In this document: in pieces, positions 52,783-61,239 of the stretch
Position numbering within the stretch: position 1 is the stretch's first letter
Layout: every line of letters begins with the position of its first letter
Assembly: GCF_904061905.1 (NCBI RefSeq)
Contig: NZ_CAJFCI010000039.1
Span: 62,001 to 126,000, forward strand
DNA from: Zestomonas carbonaria
GTDB taxonomy: Bacteria > Pseudomonadota > Gammaproteobacteria > Pseudomonadales > Pseudomonadaceae
Reading direction: 5' to 3'
Length of the DNA: 64,000 nt
Translations under genes and position numbers: made by a program
The notes under the pieces: model-generated
The model's input: the letters and a program-made list of their open reading frames with translations, nothing else
What the model was told of the DNA's origin: nothing
Databases searched by the model: none

Positions 52783-53607
52783 ATGACGCTCGGTGCCATC
52801 GACGCCTGGGCCCAGCCGGCCAACGGCCGGACCCGCGAACTGATGCCGGAGGTCGTGCGGCTGTTCGAGAAATCGGGCACCGCCCACCTGCTGGATCGGC
52901 GCCTGACGCCCGAACAGACCGTCGCCGAGATGGACAAGGCCGGCGTGGACAAACTGATGCTCGCCGCCTGGTGCCGGCCGGAAGGCTGGGTGTACGGCAA
53001 CGACGAGATCGCCGAATTCACCCGTGCCTTCCCGGAACGCTTCGTCGGCGTCGCCACGGTCGACCTGGGCAAGCCGGTGGCGGCGGTGCGCGAACTGGAG
53101 CGGGCGGTAACCGAGCTGGGCTGCAAGGCGCTGCGCATCGTGCCCTGGTTGTGGAAACTGCCACCCAACCACCGCCTGTACTACCCGCTGTACGTGAAGT
53201 GCATCGAGCTGGACATCCCGTTCTGCACCCAGGTCGGCCATACCGGGCCGCTGATGCCGTCGGAGACCGGCCGGCCGGTGCCTTATCTGGACGAAGTGGC
53301 GCTGGATTTCCCCGAGCTGCGCATCGTCGCCGGGCACATCGGCCACCCCTGGACCGACGAGATGATCGGCGTGGCCTGGAAACACGACAACATCTACATC
53401 GACACCTCCGCCTACCTGCCGCGCTACTACCCGGCGCAACTGCTGCAGTTCATGCGGACCTATGGCCAGGACAAGGTCATGTTCGGTAGCAATTTCCCGC
53501 AGCTCCCGCTGGACCGCTGCATGGCCCAGGTGGCGGAGCTCGACCTGGCCCCGGCGGTGCGCGAGAAGTTCCTGCGCGGCAACGCGGCGAGGGTGTTCAA
53601 GCTATAA
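52783..53607 (+). CDS. Amidohydrolase-2 family protein with degenerate metal site
   Basis: A 274-residue TIM-barrel protein of the ACMSD/amidohydrolase-2 family: MDKAGVDKLMLAAW, VGVATVDL, GCKALRIVPWLWKLPPNHRLYYPLYVKCIELDIPFCTQVGHTGP, IVAGHIGHPW and GNAARVF. The N-terminal metal motif HxH is replaced by DAWAQ (residues 7-11). The barrel-end Asp (GSD.P) is Asn237 in GSNFP. His153, His185 and His188 remain. It may be non-hydrolytic, or use another mechanism. It lies 48 bp after the acyl-CoA dehydrogenase gene, and AGCGAGGGACTC precedes the ATG. Confidence 0.8.
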   Translation: MTLGAIDAWAQPANGRTRELMPEVVRLFEKSGTAHLLDRRLTPEQTVAEMDKAGVDKLMLAAWCRPEGWVYGNDEIAEFTRAFPERFVGVATVDLGKPVAAVRELERAVTELGCKALRIVPWLWKLPPNHRLYYPLYVKCIELDIPFCTQVGHTGPLMPSETGRPVPYLDEVALDFPELRIVAGHIGHPWTDEMIGVAWKHDNIYIDTSAYLPRYYPAQLLQFMRTYGQDKVMFGSNFPQLPLDRCMAQVAELDLAPAVREKFLRGNAARVFKL

Positions 53608-53684
53608 ACACAAGGTTGCCGGTTCCCGGACCGGCGGTCGCGAAGGCATCCCACTGCCAAGAACAACAAGAAGGGGATCGATCG

Positions 53685-55322
53685 ATGACGGAACAACTGC
53701 CGCTACAGCGTTTCGCCCACTGGCTGGACGAGCAGCCCGACCGGGTATGGCTGCGCCAGCCACGCAAGCGCGTCTGGCACGAACTGACCTGGCGCCAGGT
53801 CGACGACCAGGCCCGGCGCATCGCCAGCGCGCTGCGGGCGTTGGGCTGCGAGCGGGGCGACCGGGTGGCGCTGTTTTCGAAGAACTGCGCGGAATGGTTC
53901 ATCGCCGACCTGGCGATGATGTTCGCCGGCCTGGTCAGCGTGCCGCTGTACCCGACGCAGTCGTCCGAGAGCATCGACTACGTGCTGCGGCATTCGGCGT
54001 GCAAGGTGATCTTCCTCGGCAAGCTGGACGACCAGGACAAGCTCTCCGACGCCATTCCCGGAACAGTCCGGCGCATCGCCCTGCCGTACCCCACACTGCC
54101 GGCGGACTATCAATGGCGCGACCTGCTGGCGCAGCATGAGCCGCTGGCCGACGTTCACCAACAGCGCCCCGAGGAAATCCTCAGCATCCTCTACACCTCC
54201 GGCACCACCGGCCAGCCCAAGGGGGTAATGCTGAGCGCTGGCGCCATGGCCTTCGCCGCGCGGAGCGCGGTCGAGGAGATGAAGATCGACTCGACCGACC
54301 AGTGTTTCTCCTACCTGCCGCTGTCCCACGCCGCCGAGCGCTTCCTGGTGGAACTGGAAAGCCTGTATTCCGGGGCGACGGTGAGTTTCGTCGAGTCCCT
54401 GGAAACCTTCGCCGAGGACCTGCGCCACGTGCGGCCGACCATGTTCTTCGCCGTGCCCCGGCTGTGGACGCGCTTCCAGTTGGGCGTGCTGGAGAAGGTG
54501 CCGGGGCCGAAGCTGGAGCGCCTGCTGCGTATCCCGCTGCTCGGCGCCCTGGTGGCACGCAAGATCCGTCGCCAACTGGGCCTGGACCGTGCGCGGGTGC
54601 TGGTGTCCGGCGCGGCGCCGATCCCGCGCGCGCTGCTGGACTGGTACCAGCGCATCGGCCTGACCATCTGCGAGGGCTACGGGATGACCGAGAACTTCGC
54701 CTACGGCACCTTCAACCGGCCGGGCCAGGTGCGCTTCGGCTCGGTCGGCCGTCCGATGCCCGGCTGCGAGGTGCGCATCGACGACAATGGCGAGGTGCTG
54801 TTCCGCAGCCGCTCGCTGATGAGCGGCTACTACCTGGACCCGGAAAAGACCGCCGAGACCCTGCGCGACGGCTGGCTGCACACCGGCGACAAGGGCGAGA
54901 TCGACGCCGATGGCTACCTGACCATCACCGGGCGCATCAAGGACATCTTCAAGACCAGCAAGGGCAAGTACATCGCCCCGGCGCCGATCGAGGGCGAGAT
55001 CGCCAAGAGCACCTGGGTCGAGCAGGTCTGCCTGATGGGCAGCGGCCTGGACCAGCCGCTGGCGCTGGTCGAACTGGCGCCGGCCGCCCGCCAGGCGGTG
55101 CGCGAGCAGGTGGAGCGCGACCTGCTGGAGACCTTGCGGAGCCTGAACGAACGGCTGCTACCCTACGAGCGGGTCAGCCACCTGCTGGTGGTGCGCGACG
55201 CCTGGACCATCGACAACGGCTGCATGACGCCGACCATGAAGATCCGCCGCAACGTGCTGGAGGCGCGTTTCGCTCCAAGGGTCGCAGCCCTCGACGCCAG
55301 TCGAAAACTGCATTGGGAGTAA
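53685..55322 (+). CDS. AMP-binding acyl-CoA synthetase (long-chain-like)
   Basis: A 545-residue adenylate-forming enzyme. LYTSGTTGQPKGVMLSAGAMAFAARS is the AMP-binding motif, ICEGYGMTENFAYGTF the A5 motif, and HTGDKGEIDADGYLTITGRIKDIFKTSKGKYIAPAPIEGEI covers A7-A10 with the C-terminal lysine region. Overall it resembles FadD15/FACL-type long-chain ligases. It activates a carboxylic acid to its CoA thioester. The start MTEQLPLQ has AAGGGG about 9 bases upstream. The acid is unknown, but the flanking genes point to a branched or cyclic acyl substrate. Confidence 0.9.
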   Translation: MTEQLPLQRFAHWLDEQPDRVWLRQPRKRVWHELTWRQVDDQARRIASALRALGCERGDRVALFSKNCAEWFIADLAMMFAGLVSVPLYPTQSSESIDYVLRHSACKVIFLGKLDDQDKLSDAIPGTVRRIALPYPTLPADYQWRDLLAQHEPLADVHQQRPEEILSILYTSGTTGQPKGVMLSAGAMAFAARSAVEEMKIDSTDQCFSYLPLSHAAERFLVELESLYSGATVSFVESLETFAEDLRHVRPTMFFAVPRLWTRFQLGVLEKVPGPKLERLLRIPLLGALVARKIRRQLGLDRARVLVSGAAPIPRALLDWYQRIGLTICEGYGMTENFAYGTFNRPGQVRFGSVGRPMPGCEVRIDDNGEVLFRSRSLMSGYYLDPEKTAETLRDGWLHTGDKGEIDADGYLTITGRIKDIFKTSKGKYIAPAPIEGEIAKSTWVEQVCLMGSGLDQPLALVELAPAARQAVREQVERDLLETLRSLNERLLPYERVSHLLVVRDAWTIDNGCMTPTMKIRRNVLEARFAPRVAALDASRKLHWE

Positions 55323-55360
55323 CCGGCGGGACGTCCCGCCCCATATCGCCAGGAGTGACC

Positions 55361-56542
55361 ATGTCAGGCCCGTTGTCTTCGCTGAAAATCCTCGATTTCT
55401 CCACCTTGCTGCCGGGGCCGTTCGCCTCGCTGCTGCTGGCGGACATGGGCGCCGAGGTGCTGCGCATCGAATCGCCGACCCGCCCCGACCTGGTGCGGGT
55501 GCTGCCGCCGCACGACGGCGAGGTCTCCGCCGCCCACGCCTATCTCAACCGCAACAAGCGCAGCATCGCCCTGGACCTCAAGCGCCCGGAGGCGATCGAA
55601 GTGGTCAGGCAGTTGCTCATCGATCACGACATCGTCCTCGAACAGTTCCGGCCCGGCGTGATGGAACGCCTGGGGCTCGGCTACGAGGCGCTCAGGGCGA
55701 TCAACCCGCGGCTGATCTACGTGTCGATCACCGGCTACGGGCAGACCGGCCCCTACAAGGACCGTGCAGGCCATGACATCAATTACCTGGCGCTGTCCGG
55801 CCTGGCCGCGCAGACCGGCCGCAAGGACAGCGGCCCGCTGCCGCTGGGCGTGCAGGTGGCGGACGTGGCCGGCGGCTCCTTCCATGCCGTGATGGGACTG
55901 CTGGCGGCGGTGATCCAGCGCCAGCAGACCGGGGAAGGGCAGTACATCGACATCAGCATGACCGACTGCTCCTTCACCCTGCATGCCATGGGCGGCTCGG
56001 CCTACCTGGCCTGCGGCGAGGAGCCGTCGATGGAAAGCCAGGCGCTCAACGGCGGCAGTTTCTACGACTACTACCGCACCCGCGACGGCCGCTGGCTGTC
56101 GGTGGGCAGCCTGGAGCCGCAGTTCATGCAGCAACTGTGCGCCGCGCTCGGCCGGCCGGAACTGGCGGCGCGCGGCCTGTCACCCAGGCCCGAGGACCAG
56201 CGGGCGCTCAAGCGCGAGTTGCAGGTGGCCTTCGAGCTGCGCGACTTCGACGAGTGGTGCGAACTGTTCGCCGGCCTGGATGCCTGCGTCGAGCCGATGC
56301 TGAGCCTTTCCGAAGCGGTCGAGCACCCTCAGCTCAAGGCCCGCGAGCTGGTGGTGGAAGTGCCGCGCGAGGGCGGGGACGGGCAGCGGCAGATCGCTTG
56401 CCCGATCAAGTTCTCCGACGGCATCCCGGCGCCCCGCCATATCGGCGCGAAGGTGGGGGCGCATACCGTGGATGTGCTGCGCGAGCTTGGCTACGACGAC
56501 GAACGGATCGCCGGGTTGAAGGCCGGGAAGGTCATTGGGTAA
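55361..56542 (+). CDS. CaiB/BaiF family CoA-transferase / alpha-methylacyl-CoA racemase
   Basis: A 393-residue class III CoA-transferase fold: LSSLKILDFSTLLPGPFASLLLADMGAEVLRIE, SIALDLKRPEAIEVVRQLL, SITGYGQTGPYKDRAGHDINYLALSGL and VQVADVAGGSFHAVMGLLAA. GHDINYLA with a following D in QVADVAGG resembles the His/Asp catalytic pair of alpha-methylacyl-CoA racemase rather than formyl-CoA transferase. It would epimerise 2-methylacyl-CoA, which fits an operon with an acyl-CoA dehydrogenase and ligase. CAGGAGTGACC precedes the ATG. Transferase activity cannot be excluded. Confidence 0.87.
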   Translation: MSGPLSSLKILDFSTLLPGPFASLLLADMGAEVLRIESPTRPDLVRVLPPHDGEVSAAHAYLNRNKRSIALDLKRPEAIEVVRQLLIDHDIVLEQFRPGVMERLGLGYEALRAINPRLIYVSITGYGQTGPYKDRAGHDINYLALSGLAAQTGRKDSGPLPLGVQVADVAGGSFHAVMGLLAAVIQRQQTGEGQYIDISMTDCSFTLHAMGGSAYLACGEEPSMESQALNGGSFYDYYRTRDGRWLSVGSLEPQFMQQLCAALGRPELAARGLSPRPEDQRALKRELQVAFELRDFDEWCELFAGLDACVEPMLSLSEAVEHPQLKARELVVEVPREGGDGQRQIACPIKFSDGIPAPRHIGAKVGAHTVDVLRELGYDDERIAGLKAGKVIG

Positions 56543-56612
56543 GGGCGCTCGAAAAGCCGATAAGAGCGCTGGAGGCTGGAAGGCTGGACGAAAAAGCAGT
56601 CGGAGCAGCGTT

Positions 56613-56648
56613 CGTAGGGTGGGCTGAGTCGCGCTATTCCACCCTACG
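56613..56648. repeat. Short palindromes between the racemase and sprT genes
   Basis: CGTAGGGTGG ... CCACCCTACG arms lie in the 56543-56707 gap. A GGAGGCTGGAAGGCTGG remnant (56571-56587) and a CCCCGCGAACGCGGGG hairpin (about 56679-56694) are also present. The genes converge here, so the hairpins may serve as 3'-end structures. I see no gene. Confidence 0.7.
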
Positions 56649-56707
56649 TGACGAAGACCTCGATCGCTCCCCGTCATCCCCGCGAACGCGGGGAACCAAT
56701 GAAACCG

Positions 56708-57202
56708 TCATTCCACCCGATGTTCGCCGCTGAACACCAGTGTCGTCCGGCAGCGCCGGCAGTAGTAGCGCCGTCCCTTGGCCACCATGGCGTGGCGTTG
56801 GGCGGAGAAGGGGAATTCGCCGTCCGGGCAACCGCACAGGTAGATGAAGCGACTGACCCGGCGGCGCTTGACCTCGTAGCTGTGGCAGCGATGCGGCGGC
56901 AGTTCGTAGACGCCGCGCATGATCAGTTGCCATTCCTCGCCGTGGGGCTGGATCGTCGGGCCGAACAACTGGTGGGCGATCAGGTGCGCCACCTCGTGGG
57001 CCACCGTCTGCCTGAGAAAATCTTCCTGATTTTCGCGGTAAAGCTGCGGGTTGAAGCGCAGCTTGTTCTCGTCCAGGTGCGCCACGCCGGCCTTCTGCCC
57101 GCGCAGCTTGAAACTCACCTCGGGGCGGGGGAAACGGCGTTTGAAGAAGGCTTCCGCCTGCTGGTAGCAGGCTTCGACGCGGGCGTTGAGCAATTCGGGC
57201 AT
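56708..57202 (-). CDS. sprT: SprT family metalloprotease-like protein
   Basis: A 164-residue protein with the zinc protease motif TVAHEVAHLIAHQ followed by QPHGEEWQ. A C-terminal zinc ribbon (FIYLCGC ... YYCRRCRTTL) gives four cysteines. Bacterial SprT resembles the protease domain of eukaryotic Spartan, but its own substrate is unsettled. The start MPELLNARVEACYQ matches the family's length (164-165). It lies downstream of the Yip1 gene, after that gene's terminator. Confidence 0.92.
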   Translation of the reverse strand: MPELLNARVEACYQQAEAFFKRRFPRPEVSFKLRGQKAGVAHLDENKLRFNPQLYRENQEDFLRQTVAHEVAHLIAHQLFGPTIQPHGEEWQLIMRGVYELPPHRCHSYEVKRRRVSRFIYLCGCPDGEFPFSAQRHAMVAKGRRYYCRRCRTTLVFSGEHRVE

Positions 57203-57256
57203 GGCGCGATTATGCCGTAATCCGCCAGCGGGCCGCATCGCCATCCGCCGGACAGC

Positions 57257-57280
57257 AAAAGGCCGCCCGCAGGCGGCCCG
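57257..57280 (-). terminator. Rho-independent terminator after the Yip1 gene
   Basis: On the minus strand GGGCCGCC-TGC-GGGCGGCC is followed by TTTT. It lies 17 bases after the Yip1 stop, so it should limit read-through into sprT. Confidence 0.75.
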
Positions 57281-57296
57281 GGTTCGACGAATGTGC

Positions 57297-57905
57297 TCAG
57301 TACCTGTAGACCGGGCCGACGCCCGAGCCCCAGAGCACCACCGACAGGGCGATCATCGCCACCAGCACCACCAGGCCCACCGCCAGCACCGAGCTGGAGA
57401 ACAGGAAGCCTTCGTCCTTGGGAATGTTCATGAAGGTCGGTATGCCAACGTAGAGCAGGTACACCGTGTAGCAGATCGCCGCGGTGCCGACGATCATCGC
57501 CAGCCACAGGTTGGGATAGAGCGCGGCGAGCCCGCCGATGAACAGCGGAGTGGCGGTGTAGGCGGCGAACACCACGCACTGGGTCATGCTCGGGTTGGCG
57601 TCGTAGGTGCGCGCCATCCAGTGGATGAAGGCGCCCATCACCGCGACGCCGGCCAGCATCGCCAGGTAGGACATGATGGTCATGACCAGGGCGCTGCTCT
57701 CGGTGAGCATGACCGGCGCGCCGCCGCCGATGCTCCAGCCGACCTGGGTCGTGCCGATATAGGCGGAAACCGCGGGGATCGCGGCCAGGATCAGCACATG
57801 GGTCAGGTACATGTGACTGATGGATTCTTCCTCGCCACGGATTTCTTGCCACTCTTGGTCGGGATGGGTGAAAAGCCCCAGAACGTGATGGATCATGCCA
57901 AACAC
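57297..57905 (-). CDS. Yip1 family inner-membrane protein
   Basis: A 202-residue protein that begins MFGMIHHVLGLFTHPDQEWQEIR, the signature of bacterial Yip1-like proteins (W/PxxxWxxI). Five transmembrane helices follow (including ILAAIPAVSAYIGT, LVMTIMSYLAMLAGVAVMGAFIHWMA and LWLAMIVGTAAICYTVYLLYVGIP). The function is not known. The neighbours sprT, DnaJ-like and ttcA match a conserved Pseudomonas order (about PA1188-PA1192). Confidence 0.88.
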   Translation of the reverse strand: MFGMIHHVLGLFTHPDQEWQEIRGEEESISHMYLTHVLILAAIPAVSAYIGTTQVGWSIGGGAPVMLTESSALVMTIMSYLAMLAGVAVMGAFIHWMARTYDANPSMTQCVVFAAYTATPLFIGGLAALYPNLWLAMIVGTAAICYTVYLLYVGIPTFMNIPKDEGFLFSSSVLAVGLVVLVAMIALSVVLWGSGVGPVYRY

Positions 57906-57983
57906 TCCTCTTGTTATGGCGATCGCCCCCCAGCGATGCGCCCGGCGCGCGTGACAGCGCTACCGGGTGCACAGGCCGAATCT

Positions 57984-58002
57984 CTGCGACCGTATGTCGC
58001 AG
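57984..58002. promoter_or_regulatory. Dyad in the Yip1 promoter region
   Basis: CTGCGAC-CGTAT-GTCGCAG is a 7-bp perfect dyad. On the minus strand it lies directly downstream of TATACT, a good -10 hexamer (58001-58006), about 80 bases before the Yip1 start. The geometry would suit an operator at the transcription start. The regulator is unknown, and the dyad may instead be a leader hairpin. Confidence 0.35.
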
Positions 58003-58061
58003 TATAGGTGGGGCTGGAGGCCGCGCTGTCCGTGGCTTTAGAGCGAATAGCCCTATAAAGC

Positions 58062-58658
58062 TCAGGAGTAATAGCGTTCCAGAATTTCCATGGCGAGGTT
58101 GAGGGATTGCAGCCGCGTGGTGCTGCCGCCCCGGTCCGGGTGATGCTCGCTGACCAGTTGCCGGTAGCGGCGCTTGATCACGGCCAGGTCGAGCCGCTGG
58201 GTGCCGCCGTCCAGGCCGAGCAGTTCCAGCGCCGCGCGCTTCTCCTCGCCACCCTGCATGCGTGTCCAGAAACTGGTCAGCAGTTTCTCCACGTCTTCCT
58301 CGCTGGTGTCGCGCAGGTTGCTCATGTCCAGGTAGTAGTCGCGCAGCGGGTCATGCTCGCTGAGCGCGGCCACGCCGGCCTGGTAGGGCAGGAGCTGGAT
58401 ATGCAGGGCGCCGATCTGCAGGTGCCCGGACCGCTCGCCCCAGAGCCGGTCGCGCAGTCGGTAGAGGGCGTTGAACACCAGGAAGTGGGTGCGGAACAGC
58501 ACCAGCCTGTCGGTCAGCGGCAGGTTGGGGACATGGGTGGAATGGTGCGTCTTGAGCCGCTGGATCAGTTGGTACTCGCTGCAGCCGCCGGCCTCCTCGC
58601 GCAGCAGGATCAGCAGTTGGTCGGCCAGGTCGAGGTCGCAGGCGAGATCGTTGTTCAT
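58062..58658 (-). CDS. DnaJ-like cochaperone (DNAJ-related N-terminal domain plus J-domain)
   Basis: A 198-residue protein. The N-terminal domain ([45 protein letters not shown]) is the DNAJ_related family. The C-terminal J-domain ([43 protein letters not shown]) keeps the HPD motif, so it should stimulate an Hsp70 ATPase. The order N-terminal extension then C-terminal J-domain is characteristic. It diverges from ttcA by 90 bp. Confidence 0.88.
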   Translation of the reverse strand: MNNDLACDLDLADQLLILLREEAGGCSEYQLIQRLKTHHSTHVPNLPLTDRLVLFRTHFLVFNALYRLRDRLWGERSGHLQIGALHIQLLPYQAGVAALSEHDPLRDYYLDMSNLRDTSEEDVEKLLTSFWTRMQGGEEKRAALELLGLDGGTQRLDLAVIKRRYRQLVSEHHPDRGGSTTRLQSLNLAMEILERYYS

Positions 58659-58748
58659 CGCCCGAGCCTAGCACGGGGGTGGGGCGGCAATCGGTTTACG
58701 CGTAAAATGCCCGGCTTTCAGCTTTCGTTTCGTGGACTCCGACACACC

Positions 58749-59573
58749 ATGGGCACCCTTTCGGTCAACCAGAACAAACTGCAGAAGCGCCTGCGCCGCC
58801 TGGCCGGCGAAGCCGTCACCGACTTCAACATGATCGAGGACGGCGACAAGGTGATGGTCTGCCTGTCCGGCGGCAAGGACAGCTACACCATGCTCGACAT
58901 CCTGCTCTATCTGCAGAAGGTGGCGCCGATCCGCTTCGAGATCGTCGCGGTGAACATGGACCAGAAGCAGCCGGGCTTCCCCGAGCACGTGCTGCCGCAG
59001 TACCTGGAGTCCATCGGCGTGCCGTACCACATCATCGAGAAGGACACCTACTCGGTGGTCAAGGAGAAGATTCCCGAGGGCAAGACCACCTGCTCGCTGT
59101 GCTCGCGCCTGCGGCGTGGCACCCTGTACACCTACGCGGACGAGATCGGCGCGACCAAGATGGCCCTGGGGCACCACCGCGACGACATCCTCGAGACCTT
59201 CTTCCTCAACATGTTCTACGGCGGCACCCTCAAGGCCATGCCGCCCAAGCTGCTCTCCGACGACGGCCGCAACGTGGTGATCCGCCCGCTGGCCTATTGC
59301 GGCGAGAAGGACATCGAGGCCTATTCGCGCCTCAAGGAATTCCCGATCATCCCCTGCAACCTCTGCGGCTCGCAGGAGAACCTGCAGCGCCAGGTGGTCA
59401 AGGAGATGCTGCTGGAGTGGGAGCGCAAGTCTCCGGGCCGCACCGAGATCATGTTCCGCGCCCTGCAGAACGTGCAGCCCTCGCAACTGGCCGACCGCAA
59501 CCTGTTCGACTTCGCCAGCCTGCGCGTCGACGACGCCGCCACGCCGCGTTTCCTCGACGTGATGAATCTTTGA
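58749..59573 (+). CDS. ttcA: tRNA 2-thiocytidine biosynthesis protein TtcA
   Basis: A 274-residue PP-loop ATPase with SGGKDS at residues 40-45. Two CxxC pairs ligate the [4Fe-4S] cluster (TTCSLCSRL, Cys115/Cys118; PCNLCGSQ near 203-206). [17 protein letters not shown] is also conserved. TtcA thiolates C32 of certain tRNAs. The start [15 protein letters not shown] matches the family. The longer in-frame ORF runs antisense through the DnaJ-like gene and is not coding. Confidence 0.97.
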   Translation: MGTLSVNQNKLQKRLRRLAGEAVTDFNMIEDGDKVMVCLSGGKDSYTMLDILLYLQKVAPIRFEIVAVNMDQKQPGFPEHVLPQYLESIGVPYHIIEKDTYSVVKEKIPEGKTTCSLCSRLRRGTLYTYADEIGATKMALGHHRDDILETFFLNMFYGGTLKAMPPKLLSDDGRNVVIRPLAYCGEKDIEAYSRLKEFPIIPCNLCGSQENLQRQVVKEMLLEWERKSPGRTEIMFRALQNVQPSQLADRNLFDFASLRVDDAATPRFLDVMNL

Positions 59574-59623
59574 ACGGCTGCGGCAAGCTGTAAGTAGAAA
59601 TCGGCAAGGGAAAAGCGAAAGCG

Positions 59624-60295
59624 ATGCGCGACTACCAATGGCTTCACGAATACTGCCTGAACCGCTTCGGCTCGGCCGAGGCACTGGAAGCACTGCTGCC
59701 GCAGCCGAAGTCGGCCGATGAGCTGCGCGCCCTGGGCGACGACCGCTACCTGTCGACCATCGCCCTGCGGGTGTTCCGCGCCGGCCTCAAGCACAGCCTG
59801 GTGGACGCCAAGTGGCCGGCCTTCGAGGAAGTGTTCTTCGGCTTCGACCCGCACAAGGTGGTGCTGATGGGCGCCGAGCATCTGGAGCGGCTGATGCACG
59901 ACGAGCGCCTGATCCGCCACCTGGCCAAGCTCAGGAGCGTGCCGCGCAATGCCCAGTTCATCCTCGACGTGGCGCGGGAGAAGGGCAGTTTCGGGGCGCT
60001 GATCGCCGACTGGCCGGTGACCGAGATCGTCGGCCTGTGGAAATACCTGGCCAGGCACGGCAACCAGCTCGGCGGGCTGTCCGCGCCGCGCTTCCTGCGC
60101 ATGGTCGGCAAGGATACCTTCATCCCCACCGACGACATGGTCGCCGCCCTCAAGGCCCAGGAGGTCATCGACAAGGCGCCGACCAGCCAGAAGGACCTCG
60201 CCGCCGTGCAGGCCGCCTTCAATGAATGGCACGCCCAGAGCGGCCGTCCGCTGTGCCAGCTATCGGTGATGCTGGCGTACACGGTCAACCACTGA
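59624..60295 (+). CDS. DNA-3-methyladenine glycosylase I-like protein
   Basis: A 223-residue helical protein. FDPHKVVLMGAEHLERLMHDERLIRHLAKLRSVPRNAQFILDVAREKGSFGALIADWP aligns with E. coli Tag (FDPVKVAAMQEEDVERLVQDAGIIRHRGKIQAIIGNA...). The Tag zinc ligands (N-terminal Cys and His, C-terminal His and Cys) are not evident, and the last segment ends LSVMLAYTVNH. It may be a divergent glycosylase with altered or no activity. It starts 50 bp after ttcA with a weak AAGGGAAAAG ribosome site. Confidence 0.6.
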   Translation: MRDYQWLHEYCLNRFGSAEALEALLPQPKSADELRALGDDRYLSTIALRVFRAGLKHSLVDAKWPAFEEVFFGFDPHKVVLMGAEHLERLMHDERLIRHLAKLRSVPRNAQFILDVAREKGSFGALIADWPVTEIVGLWKYLARHGNQLGGLSAPRFLRMVGKDTFIPTDDMVAALKAQEVIDKAPTSQKDLAAVQAAFNEWHAQSGRPLCQLSVMLAYTVNH

Positions 60296-60304
60296 ATGCC
60301 CGCC

Positions 60305-60390
60305 TGTAGGAGCCAGCTTGCTGGCGATCCGATCGATACCGTGACACCGTGATCGCCAGCAAGGACTAGGCGTCCCCCAGGCTCCTGCAG
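60305..60390. repeat. Degenerate REP-like doublet with interrupted right arm
   Basis: The left arm TGTAGGAGCCAGCTTGCTGG is intact. The right arm GATCGCCAGCAAG ... GGCTCCTGCAG is split by about 16 foreign bases (GACTAGGCGTCCCCCA). Otherwise it is the same family as 5707-5772. Confidence 0.75.
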
Positions 60391-60402
60391 AAGAGGTGCG
60401 AG

Positions 60403-61170
60403 ATGGATGAAGCGATCGCCCGTACCGCCCGGACGCTACGCCAGGCCGAGCGCATCCTGATCATCACCGGCGCCGGGCTGTCCGCCGATTCCGGCCTGCC
60501 GACCTATCGCGGCCTCGGCGGGCTGTACAACGGGCGTACCGCCGAGGGATTGCCGATCGAGGAGGCGTTGTCCGGACCGATGCTGCGCCGCGACCCGGCG
60601 CTGTGCTGGAAATACCTCGCCGAACTGGGCAAGGCCTGCCTGGGCGCGCAGCCCAACGCCGGTCACCTGGCCATCGCCGAACTGCAGCGGCGCAAGCCGG
60701 AATGCTGGGTGCTGACCCAGAACATCGATGGCTACCACCGCGCCGCCGGCAGCCCGCCGGAGCGGCTGATCGAGATCCATGGCGAACTGGCGCCGCTCTA
60801 CTGCCAGTCCTGCGGCGCGGAAAGCGTCGAGCTGGCCGAGCACCTGCACCGGCCGTTGCCGCCATTGTGCGTGGAATGCGGTGGTGTCCTGCGGCCGCCG
60901 GTGGTGCTATTCGGGGAAATGCTTCCCGAGGAGGCCATCGACCGGCTCTACGCGGAAATGCGCAAGGGCTTCGAGGCGGTGCTCAGCGTCGGCACCACGG
61001 CGAGCTTCCCCTACATCATCGAGCCGGTGCTGCATGCTCGCGCTGCCGGCGGCTTCACTGTCGAGATCAATCCGTCGCACACCGAGCTCAGCTCGTACGT
61101 GGACGTTCATCTGCAGGGGCGGGCCTTAGACATTTTGTCGCGGCTACTGAGTCACAATGGCGGCGATTAA
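60403..61170 (+). CDS. Sir2-family NAD-dependent protein deacylase
   Basis: A 255-residue sirtuin: ILIITGAGLSADSGLPTYRG (NAD-binding GAGxS, residues 21-36), VLTQNIDGYHRAAG (TQNID, 105-109), catalytic His126 in IEIHGEL, zinc Cys134, 137, 156 and 159, and SVGTTASFPYI. It removes acetyl or acyl groups from lysine using NAD+. It resembles CobB (class III), but the SYR-type desuccinylase motif is not clear. GAGGTG lies 8 bases before the ATG. Confidence 0.9.
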   Translation: MDEAIARTARTLRQAERILIITGAGLSADSGLPTYRGLGGLYNGRTAEGLPIEEALSGPMLRRDPALCWKYLAELGKACLGAQPNAGHLAIAELQRRKPECWVLTQNIDGYHRAAGSPPERLIEIHGELAPLYCQSCGAESVELAEHLHRPLPPLCVECGGVLRPPVVLFGEMLPEEAIDRLYAEMRKGFEAVLSVGTTASFPYIIEPVLHARAAGGFTVEINPSHTELSSYVDVHLQGRALDILSRLLSHNGGD

Positions 61171-61239
61171 AATTTGCAATCGAAATTCCATGAAGGCATA
61201 GTCGCGTCTTCCATAAGAATTCCAGACACGGTCGTGCCC

